Assembly: GCF_900115095.1 (NCBI RefSeq)
Contig: NZ_FOVH01000001.1
Coordinates: forward strand, 310,001-374,000
From: Actinomadura madurae
GTDB taxonomy: Bacteria > Actinomycetota > Actinomycetes > Streptosporangiales > Streptosporangiaceae
Reading direction: 5' to 3'
Length of the DNA stretch: 64,000 nucleotides
Position 1 is the first letter of the stretch. Each line of letters begins with the position of its first letter. Of this stretch, positions 29,983 through 40,339 are shown in pieces. The position numbers were made by a program, and so were the translations under genes. The notes below the pieces were generated by a model. The model saw nothing but the letters and a program-made list of their open reading frames with translations. It ran no database searches and was not told the origin of the DNA.

Positions 29983-30005
29983 GTGTCGGTGGCCCGCCGT
30001 AACGT
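29983..30005 (+). promoter_or_regulatory. PafBC (RecA-NDp)-type promoter of recA
   Basis: TGTCGGTG (29984-29991), eight bases, then TAACGT (30000-30005) matches the tTGTCRgtg-N8-TAnnnT motif described for LexA-independent DNA-damage promoters activated by PafBC in mycobacteria. It ends 59 bp before the recA start and is separate from the SOS box. Confidence 0.7.
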
Positions 30006-30064
30006 CGCCCTCGACATCGCACCAGCGGCCGAGAGCCGACATCACGACCGAGAAGGACATCTCA

Positions 30065-31183
30065 ATGGCAGCGAACGACCGGGAGAAGGCTCTCGAGACC
30101 GCACTCGCCCAGATCGAGCGCCAGTTCGGCAAGGGATCGGTCATGCGGATGGGTGAGGAGGCGCGGGCGCCCGTCGAGGTGATCCCCACCGGCGCCATCT
30201 CCCTCGACATCGCGCTCGGCATCGGCGGCCTGCCCCGCGGCCGCGTCGTCGAGGTGTACGGCCCCGAGGGCTCCGGCAAGACCTCCATCGCGCTGCACGC
30301 GGTGGCGAGCGTGCAGAAGCTGGGCGGCATCGCCGCCTTCGTCGACGCCGAGCACGCGCTCGACCCCGAGTACGCCGCCAAGCTCGGCGTCGACATCGAC
30401 GCCCTGCTGGTCTCCCAGCCCGACACCGGCGAGCAGGCCCTGGAGATCACCGACATGCTGATCCGCTCCGGCGCGATCGACATCGTCGTCATCGACTCCG
30501 TCGCCGCGCTCGTCCCGCGCGCCGAGATCGAGGGCGAGATGGGCGACAGCCACGTCGGCCTCCAGGCCCGCCTCATGTCGCAGGCCCTGCGCAAGCTCAC
30601 CGGCGCGATCAACCAGACCAAGACCACCGCCGTCTTCATCAACCAGCTCCGCGAGAAGGTCGGCGTCATGTTCGGCTCCCCGGAGACCACCACCGGAGGC
30701 CGGGCGCTGAAGTTCTACGCCTCCGTCCGCCTCGACGTCCGCCGGATCGAGACCCTCAAGGACGGCACCGAGGCCGTCGGCAACCGCGTCCGCGTCAAGG
30801 TCGTCAAGAACAAGATGGCCCCGCCGTTCCGCGTCGCCGACTTCGACCTGCTCTACGGCCAGGGCATCAGCCGCGAGGGCGGCCTGATCGACCTCGGCGT
30901 GGAGCACGGCTTCGTCCGCAAGTCCGGCGCCTGGTACACCTACGACGGCGACCAGCTCGGCCAGGGCAAGGAGAACGCCCGCAACTTCCTCAAGGCCAAC
31001 CCCGACATGGCCGACGGCATCGAGAAGAAGATCAAGGAGAAGCTCGGCATCGGCCCGAAGGTCGACAAGGAGGCCGAGCCCGCCGCGCCGGACGCCGCCC
31101 CCGAGGCCCCCGCCGCGCCCGTGGCGGCCCCCGCCAAGGCCGCCGGACGCAAGGCGGCCAAGGCAAAGCCGGGCGATTCCTGA
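30065..31183 (+). CDS. recA: Recombinase RecA
   Basis: A 372-aa RecA, the DNA strand-exchange and SOS co-protease protein. Walker A is at residues 66-73 (GPEGSGKT), Walker B is the VVIDSVAAL strand, and the DNA-binding loops are present ([20 protein letters not shown]; the [14 protein letters not shown] region). No intein interrupts it. The C-terminal tail is Ala/Pro/Lys-rich, as in actinomycetes. AGAAGGA precedes the ATG. Two damage-responsive promoters are visible upstream, an SOS box and a PafBC-type motif. recX lies 379 bp downstream, across a repeat-rich spacer. Confidence 0.98.
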   Translation: MAANDREKALETALAQIERQFGKGSVMRMGEEARAPVEVIPTGAISLDIALGIGGLPRGRVVEVYGPEGSGKTSIALHAVASVQKLGGIAAFVDAEHALDPEYAAKLGVDIDALLVSQPDTGEQALEITDMLIRSGAIDIVVIDSVAALVPRAEIEGEMGDSHVGLQARLMSQALRKLTGAINQTKTTAVFINQLREKVGVMFGSPETTTGGRALKFYASVRLDVRRIETLKDGTEAVGNRVRVKVVKNKMAPPFRVADFDLLYGQGISREGGLIDLGVEHGFVRKSGAWYTYDGDQLGQGKENARNFLKANPDMADGIEKKIKEKLGIGPKVDKEAEPAAPDAAPEAPAAPVAAPAKAAGRKAAKAKPGDS

Positions 31184-31562
31184 CCAAGAATCCCCCGATA
31201 AGGGTGACTCTTGACGAAGAGTGAGCGATGATCTCGTATGCAGGGCGGCGGCGCCTTACCCGGCATCGCACGACCGGTGCACGGACCTTCCCCGATGGCG
31301 CCGCCGCTCCTACGCGCCCCCACAGCGGGCCGCGCTCCACCCGCCGGGCCCCGCTCCACCGCGGGGCTCTGCTCCACCCGCAAGGCTCTGCTCCACCCGC
31401 CGGGCCTCCGACCGCCGGGCCTCCGACCGCCGTGCTCCGGCCGCCGCGCCTCCGGCCTTGCGGTGACGCGACCTGCGGTGACGCGACCTGCGGTGACGCG
31501 ACCTGCGGTGACGCGACCTGTGCCGGCTACCGACCTGTGGACGTAGGAGGAGGAGGGGGTAG
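31184..31562. repeat. Repeat-rich recA-recX spacer with four exact 15-bp tandem copies
   Basis: The spacer is 379 bp. TGCGGTGACGCGACC occurs four times in an exact head-to-tail row at 31459-31473, 31474-31488, 31489-31503 and 31504-31518. Before it, looser repeats of GCTCCACCCGC (about 31330-31400) and GCCTCCGACCGCCGG (about 31403-31435) form further arrays. Because 15 is a multiple of 3, several frames stay open. One (31228-31566) encodes a 112-aa Pro/Arg-rich peptide with a CGDAT pentapeptide repeated four times and ends in an ATGA overlap with recX. I treat that ORF as unproven. A strong AGGAGGAGGAGG-type ribosome site for recX lies at 31546-31557. Confidence 0.85.
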
Positions 31563-32141
31563 ATGAGCGGGACGCCGTCGAGTCCCTCGACGCCGCCCGG
31601 GAACTCGCGCGGGCGCCGCGGCGACGCGCCGGCCGACCCCGAGGCGAAGGCCCGGGAGGCCTGCCTACGCCTGCTGTCCGCGTCTCCGCGGACGCGGGCC
31701 CAGCTGGCGGACGCGCTGCGCCGCAGGAACATCCCCGACGACGTCGCCGAACGGGTCCTCGGCAGGTTCACCGACGTCGGGCTGATCGACGACGAGGCGT
31801 TCGCGCAGGCCTGGGTGCAGTCCCGCCACACCGGCCGCGGGCTGGCGAGGCGCGCCCTCGCCGCCGAGCTCCGCCACCGCGGCGTGGCGGACGACACCGT
31901 CAACGAGGCCGTCGAGTCCCTCGACCCCGCCCGGGAAGAGGAGACCGCCCGCGCCCTCGTCACCCGCAGGCTCCGGGCCACCCGAGGCGCCGACCCCGCC
32001 AAGCGCATGCGCCGCCTGGTGGGCATGCTCGCCCGCAAGGGCTACCCGCCCGGCCTCTCCTACCGGGTGGTCAAGGAAGCCCTGGCGGAGGAGGGCGCCG
32101 ACCTGGACTCCGTCCCCGACCCCCAAGAGCCCCTCGACTGA
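31563..32141 (+). CDS. recX: Regulatory protein RecX
   Basis: A 192-aa RecX, which binds RecA filaments and modulates their activity. The three-helix repeats are evident: ACLRLLSASPRTRAQLADAL, then VGLIDDEAFAQAWVQSR with HTGRGLARRALAAELRHRGV, and the C-terminal MRRLVGMLARKGYPPGLSYR. The N-terminal 30 residues are Pro/Ser/Arg-rich and probably disordered. The ATG is preceded by a long purine ribosome site. It may be cotranscribed with recA, but the repeat-rich spacer could uncouple expression. Confidence 0.93.
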   Translation: MSGTPSSPSTPPGNSRGRRGDAPADPEAKAREACLRLLSASPRTRAQLADALRRRNIPDDVAERVLGRFTDVGLIDDEAFAQAWVQSRHTGRGLARRALAAELRHRGVADDTVNEAVESLDPAREEETARALVTRRLRATRGADPAKRMRRLVGMLARKGYPPGLSYRVVKEALAEEGADLDSVPDPQEPLD

Positions 32142-32564
32142 TCGTTGACGGGGCGACACGCCCGTGCGCGGGGATGGGTTGCTCGGGGGTGACGGGGGCG
32201 GACTCTGACCGGGGGACGGGTGTGCAGGTCGCGGGGGGTGTGGATGGTCAGGGGGAGCGGTAAGGAAGGACTCACGCGGACGTTCGGTTAGTCCGGAATG
32301 CCCAACGTTTGCTTGCTCATTACCTCTATGCCGCTTACCGTTACGGCAGTGAGGAGTTACTCCGCGTCTTGCGGATTGCCATACGACCGAGCACGTTCCA
32401 GCAGCTGAGAGGCGTACAGGGCAGGATCGTCGACCGGATACGGCCGGGTCGCCGGGGGCGCGCCGCGCGCGGTCCCGCGATGTCGTGCATCCGCGCGCGA
32501 GTAAATCCTCGCTAGGCAGGGCCCCGCAAACCGGACGGGCCCGCGGCGAGGAAGGATCTGCCTC
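32142..32564. other. Long spacer between recX and rny
   Basis: I see no convincing gene in this 423-bp stretch. The middle (about 32280-32400) is AT-richer than its surroundings and probably carries the rny promoter and leader. It contains two small stems, GCCG-N10-CGGC (32331-32348) and GGAG-TTA-CTCC (32353-32363). A purine-rich ribosome site (GAGGAAGGA) precedes the rny ATG. Short ORFs on both strands here lack family similarity. No riboswitch class was recognised. Confidence 0.5.
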
Positions 32565-34136
<1,572 letters not shown>

Positions 34137-34213
34137 CCCGCGCCCGTTCACGATTGGGCCTGGTCCCCGCCACCTCCCCCCTTAATGATCAGGGGGTGGT
34201 CGGCGGAAGGATC

Positions 34214-35449
34214 ATGATGCGCAAGGTCGCCATCCTCGGAAGCGGGGCCGTGCTGGCCGCGGTGGTCGCCCTCACCGGTGTCGCCCAGGCCGCGCCGGAG
34301 CATGCGGGCGGGCGGGACCACGCGGTGGTCGTCGGGCACCGCGGGTCGCCGGGGCAGGCGCCCGAAGAGACGCTCGCCTCCTACCGCAACGCCGTCCGCG
34401 AGGGGGCCGACGTCCTGGAGGGCGACGTCCAGCTGACGTCCGACCGCCGGATCGTGCTGCTGCACGACGACACGCTCGCCAGGACGACCAACGTGGAGGA
34501 GGTCTACCCCGGCCGGGAACCCTGGCGGGTCGGCCAGTTCACGCTCGCCGAGATCAAGAGGCTCGACGCCGGCTCGTGGTTCGACTCCCGGTTCAAGGGG
34601 CAGCGGGTGCCGACCCTGAAGGACCTGCTGTCCGTCGCGGGCGAGCGGACCGGCCTCAGCCTGGAACTCAAGTCGCCCGCCAACAGCCCGGGCGTCGCCA
34701 CACTGCTCGCTCAGGAACTGAACGCCGCGAAGCTCACCGACGGCCGGACGCTCCCGTCGGGCGCCTACCGGGTACAGGTCCACTCACGGGACCAGGCGGC
34801 GCTCAGGGAGTTCCACGCGTCCGCGCCCAAGGTGCAGCTCTCCTACCTGACCGGCGGCAGGATGCTCGCCGACGACGAGCTGGACGCCCTGAAAGGCTGG
34901 ACGATCGGCGTGTACGCGCACCCGAGGGCGACGAGCGCCGCCGACGTCGGGCGCGCGCACCGCAGGGGACTGAAGGTGATCAGCGACCCGGTCGACAGTC
35001 CCGCCGAGGTCTCGATGGCCGCGAACCAGGGCTACGACTGGGTCACCACGAACTTCGCCGCCGCGGCACGCCGGATCCTGGACGGCCGGAAGCCGTTCCC
35101 CGCCGCCACCGGCGTCGTCGTCGACAGCGTCTTCCCCAACCCGAGCGGCGACGACGTCCAGCCGGAGAACAGCGAGCACGTGGTGCTGCGCAACACCACG
35201 TCCCGGCCGATCGACGTGAGCGGCGGCCACCTGCGCGACCAGGGGAGCAACCTCATGAGGATCGGTGCCGGGTACGTGATCCCGCCCGGCAGCCTGCTGC
35301 GCGTCCACGTCGGCCCCGGGACGAACCGTCCCGACGCCTACTACAACGGGCTGACCGCGGGCTTCCTGAACAACACCTCGGGCGACACCGTGTCGTTCTT
35401 CGGCGCCGGCCACTCACTGATCGACATCTACTCCTACCTCGTCCCCTGA
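34214..35449 (+). CDS. Secreted glycerophosphodiester phosphodiesterase with lamin-tail domain
   Basis: A 411-aa exported enzyme. A Sec signal peptide (residues 1-27, hydrophobic AILGSGAVLAAVVALTGVAQA) is followed by a GDPD barrel (about 35-290) with the catalytic VGHRGSPGQAPEETLASY and EGDVQLTSDRRIVLLHDD motifs, which cleaves glycerophosphodiesters to glycerol 3-phosphate and an alcohol. The C-terminal 115 residues (from VVVDSVFPNP) form a lamin-tail domain, a beta sandwich seen on bacterial extracellular nucleases and phosphatases. Two ATGs lie in tandem (34214 and 34217). GGAAGG is better spaced for the second. The stop is 4 bp from the convergent peptidase stop. Confidence 0.9.
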   Translation: MMRKVAILGSGAVLAAVVALTGVAQAAPEHAGGRDHAVVVGHRGSPGQAPEETLASYRNAVREGADVLEGDVQLTSDRRIVLLHDDTLARTTNVEEVYPGREPWRVGQFTLAEIKRLDAGSWFDSRFKGQRVPTLKDLLSVAGERTGLSLELKSPANSPGVATLLAQELNAAKLTDGRTLPSGAYRVQVHSRDQAALREFHASAPKVQLSYLTGGRMLADDELDALKGWTIGVYAHPRATSAADVGRAHRRGLKVISDPVDSPAEVSMAANQGYDWVTTNFAAAARRILDGRKPFPAATGVVVDSVFPNPSGDDVQPENSEHVVLRNTTSRPIDVSGGHLRDQGSNLMRIGAGYVIPPGSLLRVHVGPGTNRPDAYYNGLTAGFLNNTSGDTVSFFGAGHSLIDIYSYLVP

Positions 35450-35453
35450 GCCG

Positions 35454-37457
35454 TCACCCGACGGTCAGGGGCACGGGCTCCACTCCGCGCGGCTCGAAGC
35501 CCAGGGTCTGGCCGTAGAACGCCAGCTCGGCCTCCAGGCAGCGGATGACGGTGGACGCTTTCCGGAAGCCGTGCGACTCGCCCTCGAACGTGAGGTAGGC
35601 GTACGGCATCTTCTTCTCCGCCAGCGCCATGGCGAAACGCTCGGACTGGTCCGGCGGCACCACCGGGTCGTTCAGGCCTTGCAGGAGCAGGACCGGGCAG
35701 GCCGTCCTGTCGGCGCGGTTGAGCGGCGACCGCTCCTCGTAGGCGCGCTCGAAGCCGGGCAGGGGGCCGATGAGGCCGAACAGGTAGTGCGACTCGAAGT
35801 CGTGGGTCGCCTCGACGAAGCTCTGCAGGTCGCTGATCCCGAAGTAGGACGTCGCCGCCTTGAACACGTCGGTCTGCGTGACGGACGCGAGGGTCGTCCA
35901 GCCGCCCGCGGAGCCGCCGCGGATCGCCAGCCGCGCGGGGTCGGCGATGCCGCCGTCCACGAGGGCCCGCGCGGCGGCCACGGCGTCCTCGACGTCCACG
36001 ACCCCCCACTGGCGGCGCAGGCGCTCCCGGTAGGCGCGGCCGTAGCCGGCGGACCCGCCGTAGTTGACGTCGACGACGCCGATGCCGCGGCTGGTGAAGT
36101 ACGACCGCTCCAGGTCGAGCGAGGTGCTGACGCGCCCGGTCGGGCCGCCGTGCACGAACACCACGTACGGGGGCAGCTCGCCCTCGGGCCCCGCCGCCTC
36201 CGGGTTGGTCGGCGGGAACACGTAGGCGTGGACGGGACGGCCGAACGGCCCTTCGAGGCGCTCGGTGCGCGGCTTGGAGAGGTAGGCGACGTCCGGCAGC
36301 TCGGCCATCTCGCGGCGCAGCCCCTCGACGCGCCCGGTCGTGGTGTCGACGCGCACGACCGACGTCGGCAGGTCGGGCCCGCCCGCGATCCCCACGATCG
36401 TGGTGCCGTCGGTGGACAGCTGCGTCGCCCAGTTCCGGTACGGGACCTCCACGTCGACGAGGTCGAGCGTGTCGGTGTCGTAGATGCCGAGCCGCAGGTC
36501 TCCCTCACCGTGCAGGACGGCGAGGCGCCCGTCGCCGAGCAGCGCGTACGGCATGCCGCCGAGCTGCCACAGCGGCCCGGTGAACTCCTCCTCGGCCGGG
36601 TACAGCGCCTGCGGCGACTCGCCGTGCAGGCCGACCTGGTAGATGTTCCACCAGCCGGGCCAGTCGGAGATCACGTAGAGGGACTCCTCGTCGCGCCACA
36701 GCGGCGCCACGGCCGACTCGGTGAGGCCGCCCTTGACGGTCCGGGGCGCGACCGCGGCGCCGTCCTCGATCGCCGCCGCCCGCACCTCGGTGCCGTCCCA
36801 GGGCATGCGCGGGTGGTTCCACTGCACCCACGCCAGGTGCCCGCCGCCCGGGGACGGCGCGGGGGAGGCGTAGAACTGCGCGCCGGTCACCAGCTCGCGG
36901 ATCGCGCCGGCGTCCGTGGCGGCGGTGCCGTCGAGCGGGACGGCCACGATGGCGCGCCGGATGCCGGCGGCGTCCGCGGGCGCCTCCGCGCCCTCCTGCG
37001 CCGGCGCGGCGATGTGGCCCTCGCAGACGCACCAGATCTCCGTCCCGTCGGGGGACAGCACGTAGTCGGCGAAGCGGAGCCCCGCCGGGACGGCCGGCTC
37101 GGGCGTCAGCGGGTACGGCTTCGGGTCGCCCTCGTCGAGCCGGTGGAGCCGCTGGTCGTCGTAGTTGGAGAACACGATCGACCAGCCGTCGCCGGTGCGG
37201 ACCGGCAGGTACGACCGTCCGCCGTACTCGTGGACGCGGGTGCGGGCGTCCCAGGGCGCCTGCAGCAGCTCCGTCCGGCGACCGCCCTTCAGGTGGATGA
37301 CCGTGGTCCGCCCGCCCTCCTCGGGCCGGGTCTCCTGCCACCACACGTCATCGCCCGCGACGGTGGGAAAACTGAGGCGCAGCCGGGCGCGGGCGACATC
37401 GGCCGCAGAGATGGGTGAAGGCCATGAGCCGTAGGGGAGGGTCGCACGAGCGGTCAT
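35454..37457 (-). CDS. S9 family prolyl oligopeptidase-type peptidase
   Basis: A 667-aa serine peptidase. Residues about 1-400 form a beta-propeller that limits access to small peptides. The C-terminal alpha/beta hydrolase domain carries serine 516 in GGSAGG, aspartate 597 in GLNDPVVPP and histidine 629 in GESHGF. The layout matches dipeptidyl-peptidase IV/acylaminoacyl-peptidase-like S9C enzymes. No signal peptide is seen, so it is probably cytoplasmic. ATG 37457 has no obvious ribosome site. It is separated from the glu operon terminator by about 150 bp. Confidence 0.92.
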   Translation of the reverse strand: MTARATLPYGSWPSPISAADVARARLRLSFPTVAGDDVWWQETRPEEGGRTTVIHLKGGRRTELLQAPWDARTRVHEYGGRSYLPVRTGDGWSIVFSNYDDQRLHRLDEGDPKPYPLTPEPAVPAGLRFADYVLSPDGTEIWCVCEGHIAAPAQEGAEAPADAAGIRRAIVAVPLDGTAATDAGAIRELVTGAQFYASPAPSPGGGHLAWVQWNHPRMPWDGTEVRAAAIEDGAAVAPRTVKGGLTESAVAPLWRDEESLYVISDWPGWWNIYQVGLHGESPQALYPAEEEFTGPLWQLGGMPYALLGDGRLAVLHGEGDLRLGIYDTDTLDLVDVEVPYRNWATQLSTDGTTIVGIAGGPDLPTSVVRVDTTTGRVEGLRREMAELPDVAYLSKPRTERLEGPFGRPVHAYVFPPTNPEAAGPEGELPPYVVFVHGGPTGRVSTSLDLERSYFTSRGIGVVDVNYGGSAGYGRAYRERLRRQWGVVDVEDAVAAARALVDGGIADPARLAIRGGSAGGWTTLASVTQTDVFKAATSYFGISDLQSFVEATHDFESHYLFGLIGPLPGFERAYEERSPLNRADRTACPVLLLQGLNDPVVPPDQSERFAMALAEKKMPYAYLTFEGESHGFRKASTVIRCLEAELAFYGQTLGFEPRGVEPVPLTVG

Positions 37458-37603
37458 AACAGGAATCGTCCCGCATACGGGTATCGGTTGGGGCCATGAC
37501 GGGCCGTTTGACGTCGGAAAGATACAAGGCCGCCGGACGGAAACCCGCCGGTAACACGGCTGCGCGGCCCCGGCCCGCCCGCGCACCGGCCCGCCGTGAC
37601 AGC

Positions 37604-37635
37604 GAAGGGCGCCGCCGGAGCCGGCGGCGCCCTTC
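37604..37635 (-). terminator. Terminator of the glutamate transporter operon
   Basis: A perfect 15-bp inverted repeat (arms 37604-37618 and 37621-37635, GAAGGGCGCCGCCGG type) lies 16 bp downstream of the gluD stop on the minus strand. It is nearly symmetric, so it may also act on transcription from the other side. Confidence 0.8.
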
Positions 37636-37651
37636 CCGGACGAGCGAACCG

Positions 37652-38644
37652 TCAGACCGACGGGACGCCCTGATCGGCGACCCCGACGCCGGCCGCCGGC
37701 GGCGGGCCGGCCGTGCCCATCGTCTTGGCCTCGGTCTTGCGGCTGCGGCGGCTGCGCGCCTCCAGCCACGTCGCCACCCGGCTCAGCGACATGTTGATCG
37801 CGATGTAGATGATCGCGACGATGATGCCGGCCTGCAGGACGTTGTTGCTGTAGTTGGCGGGGACCTGCTTGAAGCCCGCCTGCAGGAACTCGCCGTAGGC
37901 GATGATGAACCCGAGCGCGGTGTCCTTGAGCAGGACGACGATCTGGCTCACGATCGCCGGCATCATCACCGTGATCGCCTGCGGCAGCAGGACGAGGCGC
38001 ATCACGCCGTTCTTGCGGAGCCCGATGGAGTAGGCGGCCTCCGACTGCCCCTTCGGGATCGACAGGACGCCGGCGCGCACCACCTCGGCGAGCACCGAGC
38101 CGTTGTACATCGTCAGGCCGAACACCACCGCGGCGAACGCGGGCACGGTGACCGTCCCGGCGTTGCTCTCCACCCCGAAGATCGAGAAGAAGTAGTCCAC
38201 CGACATGCGCTGGAGCTGCCCGAACGGCGACTCGGCGATGGTCGGGCTGATCTTGTTCGGGACGAAGAACGCCAGGAAGATCAGGATCAGCAGCGGGATG
38301 CCGCGGAAGAACTCGACGACGGCCCCGGCCGGCACCCGGATCCACCAGTGGTCCGACAGCCGCGCCAGCCCGAAGACGACGCCGAACAGCAGCGCCAGCA
38401 CGGTGGCCACCGCGGCGGCCTTCAGCGTGTTCATCAGGCCGGGCAGGAGCAGGTGCCGCCAGACCGTCCACTCGGTGAACGGCGTCCACAGCTTGCTCTC
38501 GAACTGGCCCTTGTCGTTCAGCCGCCAGACGAGGGCGGCGAAGATCGCGACGAGCACCACGGACACGATGGCGGTCAGCGCCGTGTTCCGCGCGCGCGCC
38601 CGCGGCCCGGGAATGTCGAAGAGTACGGTCGCTTCCTTGCTCAC
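37652..38644 (-). CDS. gluD: Glutamate/polar amino-acid ABC transporter permease GluD
   Basis: A 330-aa membrane permease of the His/Glu/Gln/Arg family. One N-terminal segment (residues about 22-42) precedes the core, which carries the conserved permease loop (SIPKGQSEAAYSIGLRKNGV) and the preceding VVEFFRGIPLLILIFL. The C-terminal 35 residues are basic then Pro/Gly-rich. The GTG start overlaps the gluC stop (GTGA). Gene order A-B-C-D and the longer second permease match the gluABCD system of Corynebacterium. Glutamate as substrate is inferred from that resemblance. Confidence 0.92.
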   Translation of the reverse strand: MSKEATVLFDIPGPRARARNTALTAIVSVVLVAIFAALVWRLNDKGQFESKLWTPFTEWTVWRHLLLPGLMNTLKAAAVATVLALLFGVVFGLARLSDHWWIRVPAGAVVEFFRGIPLLILIFLAFFVPNKISPTIAESPFGQLQRMSVDYFFSIFGVESNAGTVTVPAFAAVVFGLTMYNGSVLAEVVRAGVLSIPKGQSEAAYSIGLRKNGVMRLVLLPQAITVMMPAIVSQIVVLLKDTALGFIIAYGEFLQAGFKQVPANYSNNVLQAGIIVAIIYIAINMSLSRVATWLEARSRRSRKTEAKTMGTAGPPPAAGVGVADQGVPSV

Positions 38645-39324
38645 CGCGCCACCGCCATCCGCTTAGCCAGCCAGCCGAAGAAGTAGCCGGTCGGGAGGGT
38701 GAGGATCAGGAACCCGATGGCCACGCCGAGGAACAGCGGGATCACCCCGTTGGCGAACGTGGGCTTGTCGACGATGGTCTTGGTGACCAGCGCCACCTCC
38801 GCGTAGCTCGCCGCGGCCGCCACCGTCGTGTTCTTGATCATCGCGATGAACACGCTGCCCAGCGGGGCGATGATCGCGCGGAAGGCCTGCGGCAGGATGA
38901 TCACCCGTAGCGACTGGGTGAAGGTCAGCCCGATCGAGCGCGCCGCCTCGGCCTGCCCCAGCGGGACGGTGTTGATCCCGGAGCGGAGGGTCTCGCAGAC
39001 GAAGGCCCCGGTGTAGGCGGAGAGGCCGAGGACCGCCCACCAGTAGTAGGTGGTCGAGGAGTTCTCGGAGAACTTCAGCGCCAGGATGTCGTTGAGGCCC
39101 AGGCTGCACATGAGCAGCACCAGGGTCAGCGGCGTGTTCCGCACGACGTTGACGTAGCCCGTGCCGAAGGCGCGCAGCACGGGGACGGGCGCGACGCGGA
39201 AGCTCGCCAGCAGCGTTCCGATGATCAGCGAGAGCACCGCGGCCGCCGCCGCGAGGCGGATGGTCGCCCAGAAGCCCTGCATGATCTCGTTGAAGTTGTC
39301 GAAGAACGGGCTGAAGTCAAACAT
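38641..39324 (-). CDS. gluC: Glutamate/polar amino-acid ABC transporter permease GluC
   Basis: A 227-aa permease with about five membrane segments. Family landmarks are VNVVRNTPLTLVLLMCSLGL and the ATPase-contact loop TVPLGQAEAARSIGLTFTQS. It forms the channel with GluD. It follows gluB after 106 bp that contains a strong hairpin and is coupled to gluD by a GTGA overlap. Confidence 0.93.
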   Translation of the reverse strand: MFDFSPFFDNFNEIMQGFWATIRLAAAAAVLSLIIGTLLASFRVAPVPVLRAFGTGYVNVVRNTPLTLVLLMCSLGLNDILALKFSENSSTTYYWWAVLGLSAYTGAFVCETLRSGINTVPLGQAEAARSIGLTFTQSLRVIILPQAFRAIIAPLGSVFIAMIKNTTVAAAASYAEVALVTKTIVDKPTFANGVIPLFLGVAIGFLILTLPTGYFFGWLAKRMAVAR

Positions 39325-39365
39325 TGCTCAGCTGTTTCATGGCGTTCCAGCAGGGGTCAGGCCAT

Positions 39366-39403
39366 GCCGGTGCGCCCCCGGTCGTGCGGGGGGACGCACC
39401 GGC
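39366..39403 (-). terminator. Intercistronic hairpin between gluB and gluC
   Basis: GCCGGTGCG (39366-39374) pairs with CGCACCGGC (39395-39403), and C5/G5 runs inside extend the stem past one bulged A. The stem lies 28 bp after the gluB stop. It may partly terminate transcription, or protect the upstream mRNA so that more binding protein than permease is made. Confidence 0.55.
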
Positions 39404-39430
39404 GTGACGGGCGTCATGCGCGGCCTGGGA

Positions 39431-40300
39431 TCAGGCGCAGCCTTCCATCTGCGGGACGGTCGTGACGAGCTTCAGCCCGGTGCCGGCGAAGTGCTTCTCC
39501 AGCAGGGTCTTGGCGGTGCCGTCGGAGTACATCGTGGTGATGGCCTTGTTGACGGCCTCGCAGGTCTCGGTGTCGCCCTTCTTCAGGCCGACGCCGTACT
39601 TCTCGTCGGTGAAGGGGTCGTTGATGACCTTGAAGGAGCCCTTCTGCTGGTTGGCGAACCCGGCGAGGATCAGGTCGTCGGTGCTGACCGCGTCCAGCGC
39701 CTTGGACTTCAGCTTGCTCACGCACTCGGAGTAGCTGCTCGCGTCGACCAGCGTGACGCCCTTGATGTTGAGCTTGCCGTCCGGCGGGCCCTCGGTGACG
39801 CGGCGGAAGGAGTTGGACCCGGCGGCCTTGCACAGCTTCTTGCCCTTGAGGTCCTGGGCCTTCTTGATGGCGTTGTCGTCGGTCCGGACCATCGTGTCCT
39901 GGTGGGCGACGTAGTACGGCCCGCCGAAGGTCACCTGCTGCTTGCGCGCGTCGGTGATGGAGTAGGTGGCGATCACCAGGTCGACCTGGCCGCCGCCGAG
40001 GAACGACTCGCGGTTGGCGGAGGTGGTCTCCTTGAAGGTGATGCCGCTCTCGGGAACGCCCAGCGACTTGGCGATGTACTTGGCGACGTCGACGTCGAAG
40101 CCGTCGAAGGTGCCGTCGGGCTTCTTCAGCCCGAGCGCCGGCTGGTCGAACTTGATGCCGATGGTCAGCTTCTTGTCGTCCTTGGCCTTCTGGACGACCG
40201 TCTTGGCCTCGGTCTTCTCGGTGTCGCTGCCGCACGCGCTGAGCGCCAGTGACAGCGCCATCCCCGCCCCGATCAGGGCGCCGAAACGACGTACTCGCAT
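39431..40300 (-). CDS. gluB: Glutamate-binding lipoprotein GluB
   Basis: A 289-aa family 3 solute-binding protein. The lipobox cysteine is at residue 23 ([12 protein letters not shown]). The ligand-binding core has [31 protein letters not shown] and the [18 protein letters not shown] hinge region, typical of glutamate/glutamine binders. It lies 39 bp downstream of the gluA ATPase and upstream of the permeases. The protein is anchored outside the membrane and delivers substrate to GluCD. Confidence 0.93.
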   Translation of the reverse strand: MRVRRFGALIGAGMALSLALSACGSDTEKTEAKTVVQKAKDDKKLTIGIKFDQPALGLKKPDGTFDGFDVDVAKYIAKSLGVPESGITFKETTSANRESFLGGGQVDLVIATYSITDARKQQVTFGGPYYVAHQDTMVRTDDNAIKKAQDLKGKKLCKAAGSNSFRRVTEGPPDGKLNIKGVTLVDASSYSECVSKLKSKALDAVSTDDLILAGFANQQKGSFKVINDPFTDEKYGVGLKKGDTETCEAVNKAITTMYSDGTAKTLLEKHFAGTGLKLVTTVPQMEGCA

Positions 40301-40339
40301 TTCTGGTCCTACCTCTGCTCTCTGCCGGAGCCCCGCGGC

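Noticed and set aside
30065..31183. Intein in RecA, as seen in some mycobacteria
   Set aside because: The protein is 372 aa with uninterrupted Walker and loop motifs.
31459..31518. Possible CRISPR array
   Set aside because: The four 15-bp units are directly adjacent with no spacers, and no cas genes are present.
31228..31566. 112-aa ORF with CGDAT repeats, overlapping recX by ATGA
   Set aside because: Not listed as a gene. Other frames across the repeats are also open because the unit is 15 bp, and there is no homology. Kept as a hypothesis in the findings.
32357..32500. Minus-strand frame ending YPVDDPALYASQLLERAR and a short tail, upstream of rny
   Set aside because: The C-terminal residues look protein-like, but no start codon with a ribosome site lies close by, and the frame runs into the 5' end of rny.
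36000..36012. Third copy of the palindromic element (ACGACCCCCCAC)
   Set aside because: Only about 12 bases match, and they encode conserved peptidase residues, so this is chance similarity.
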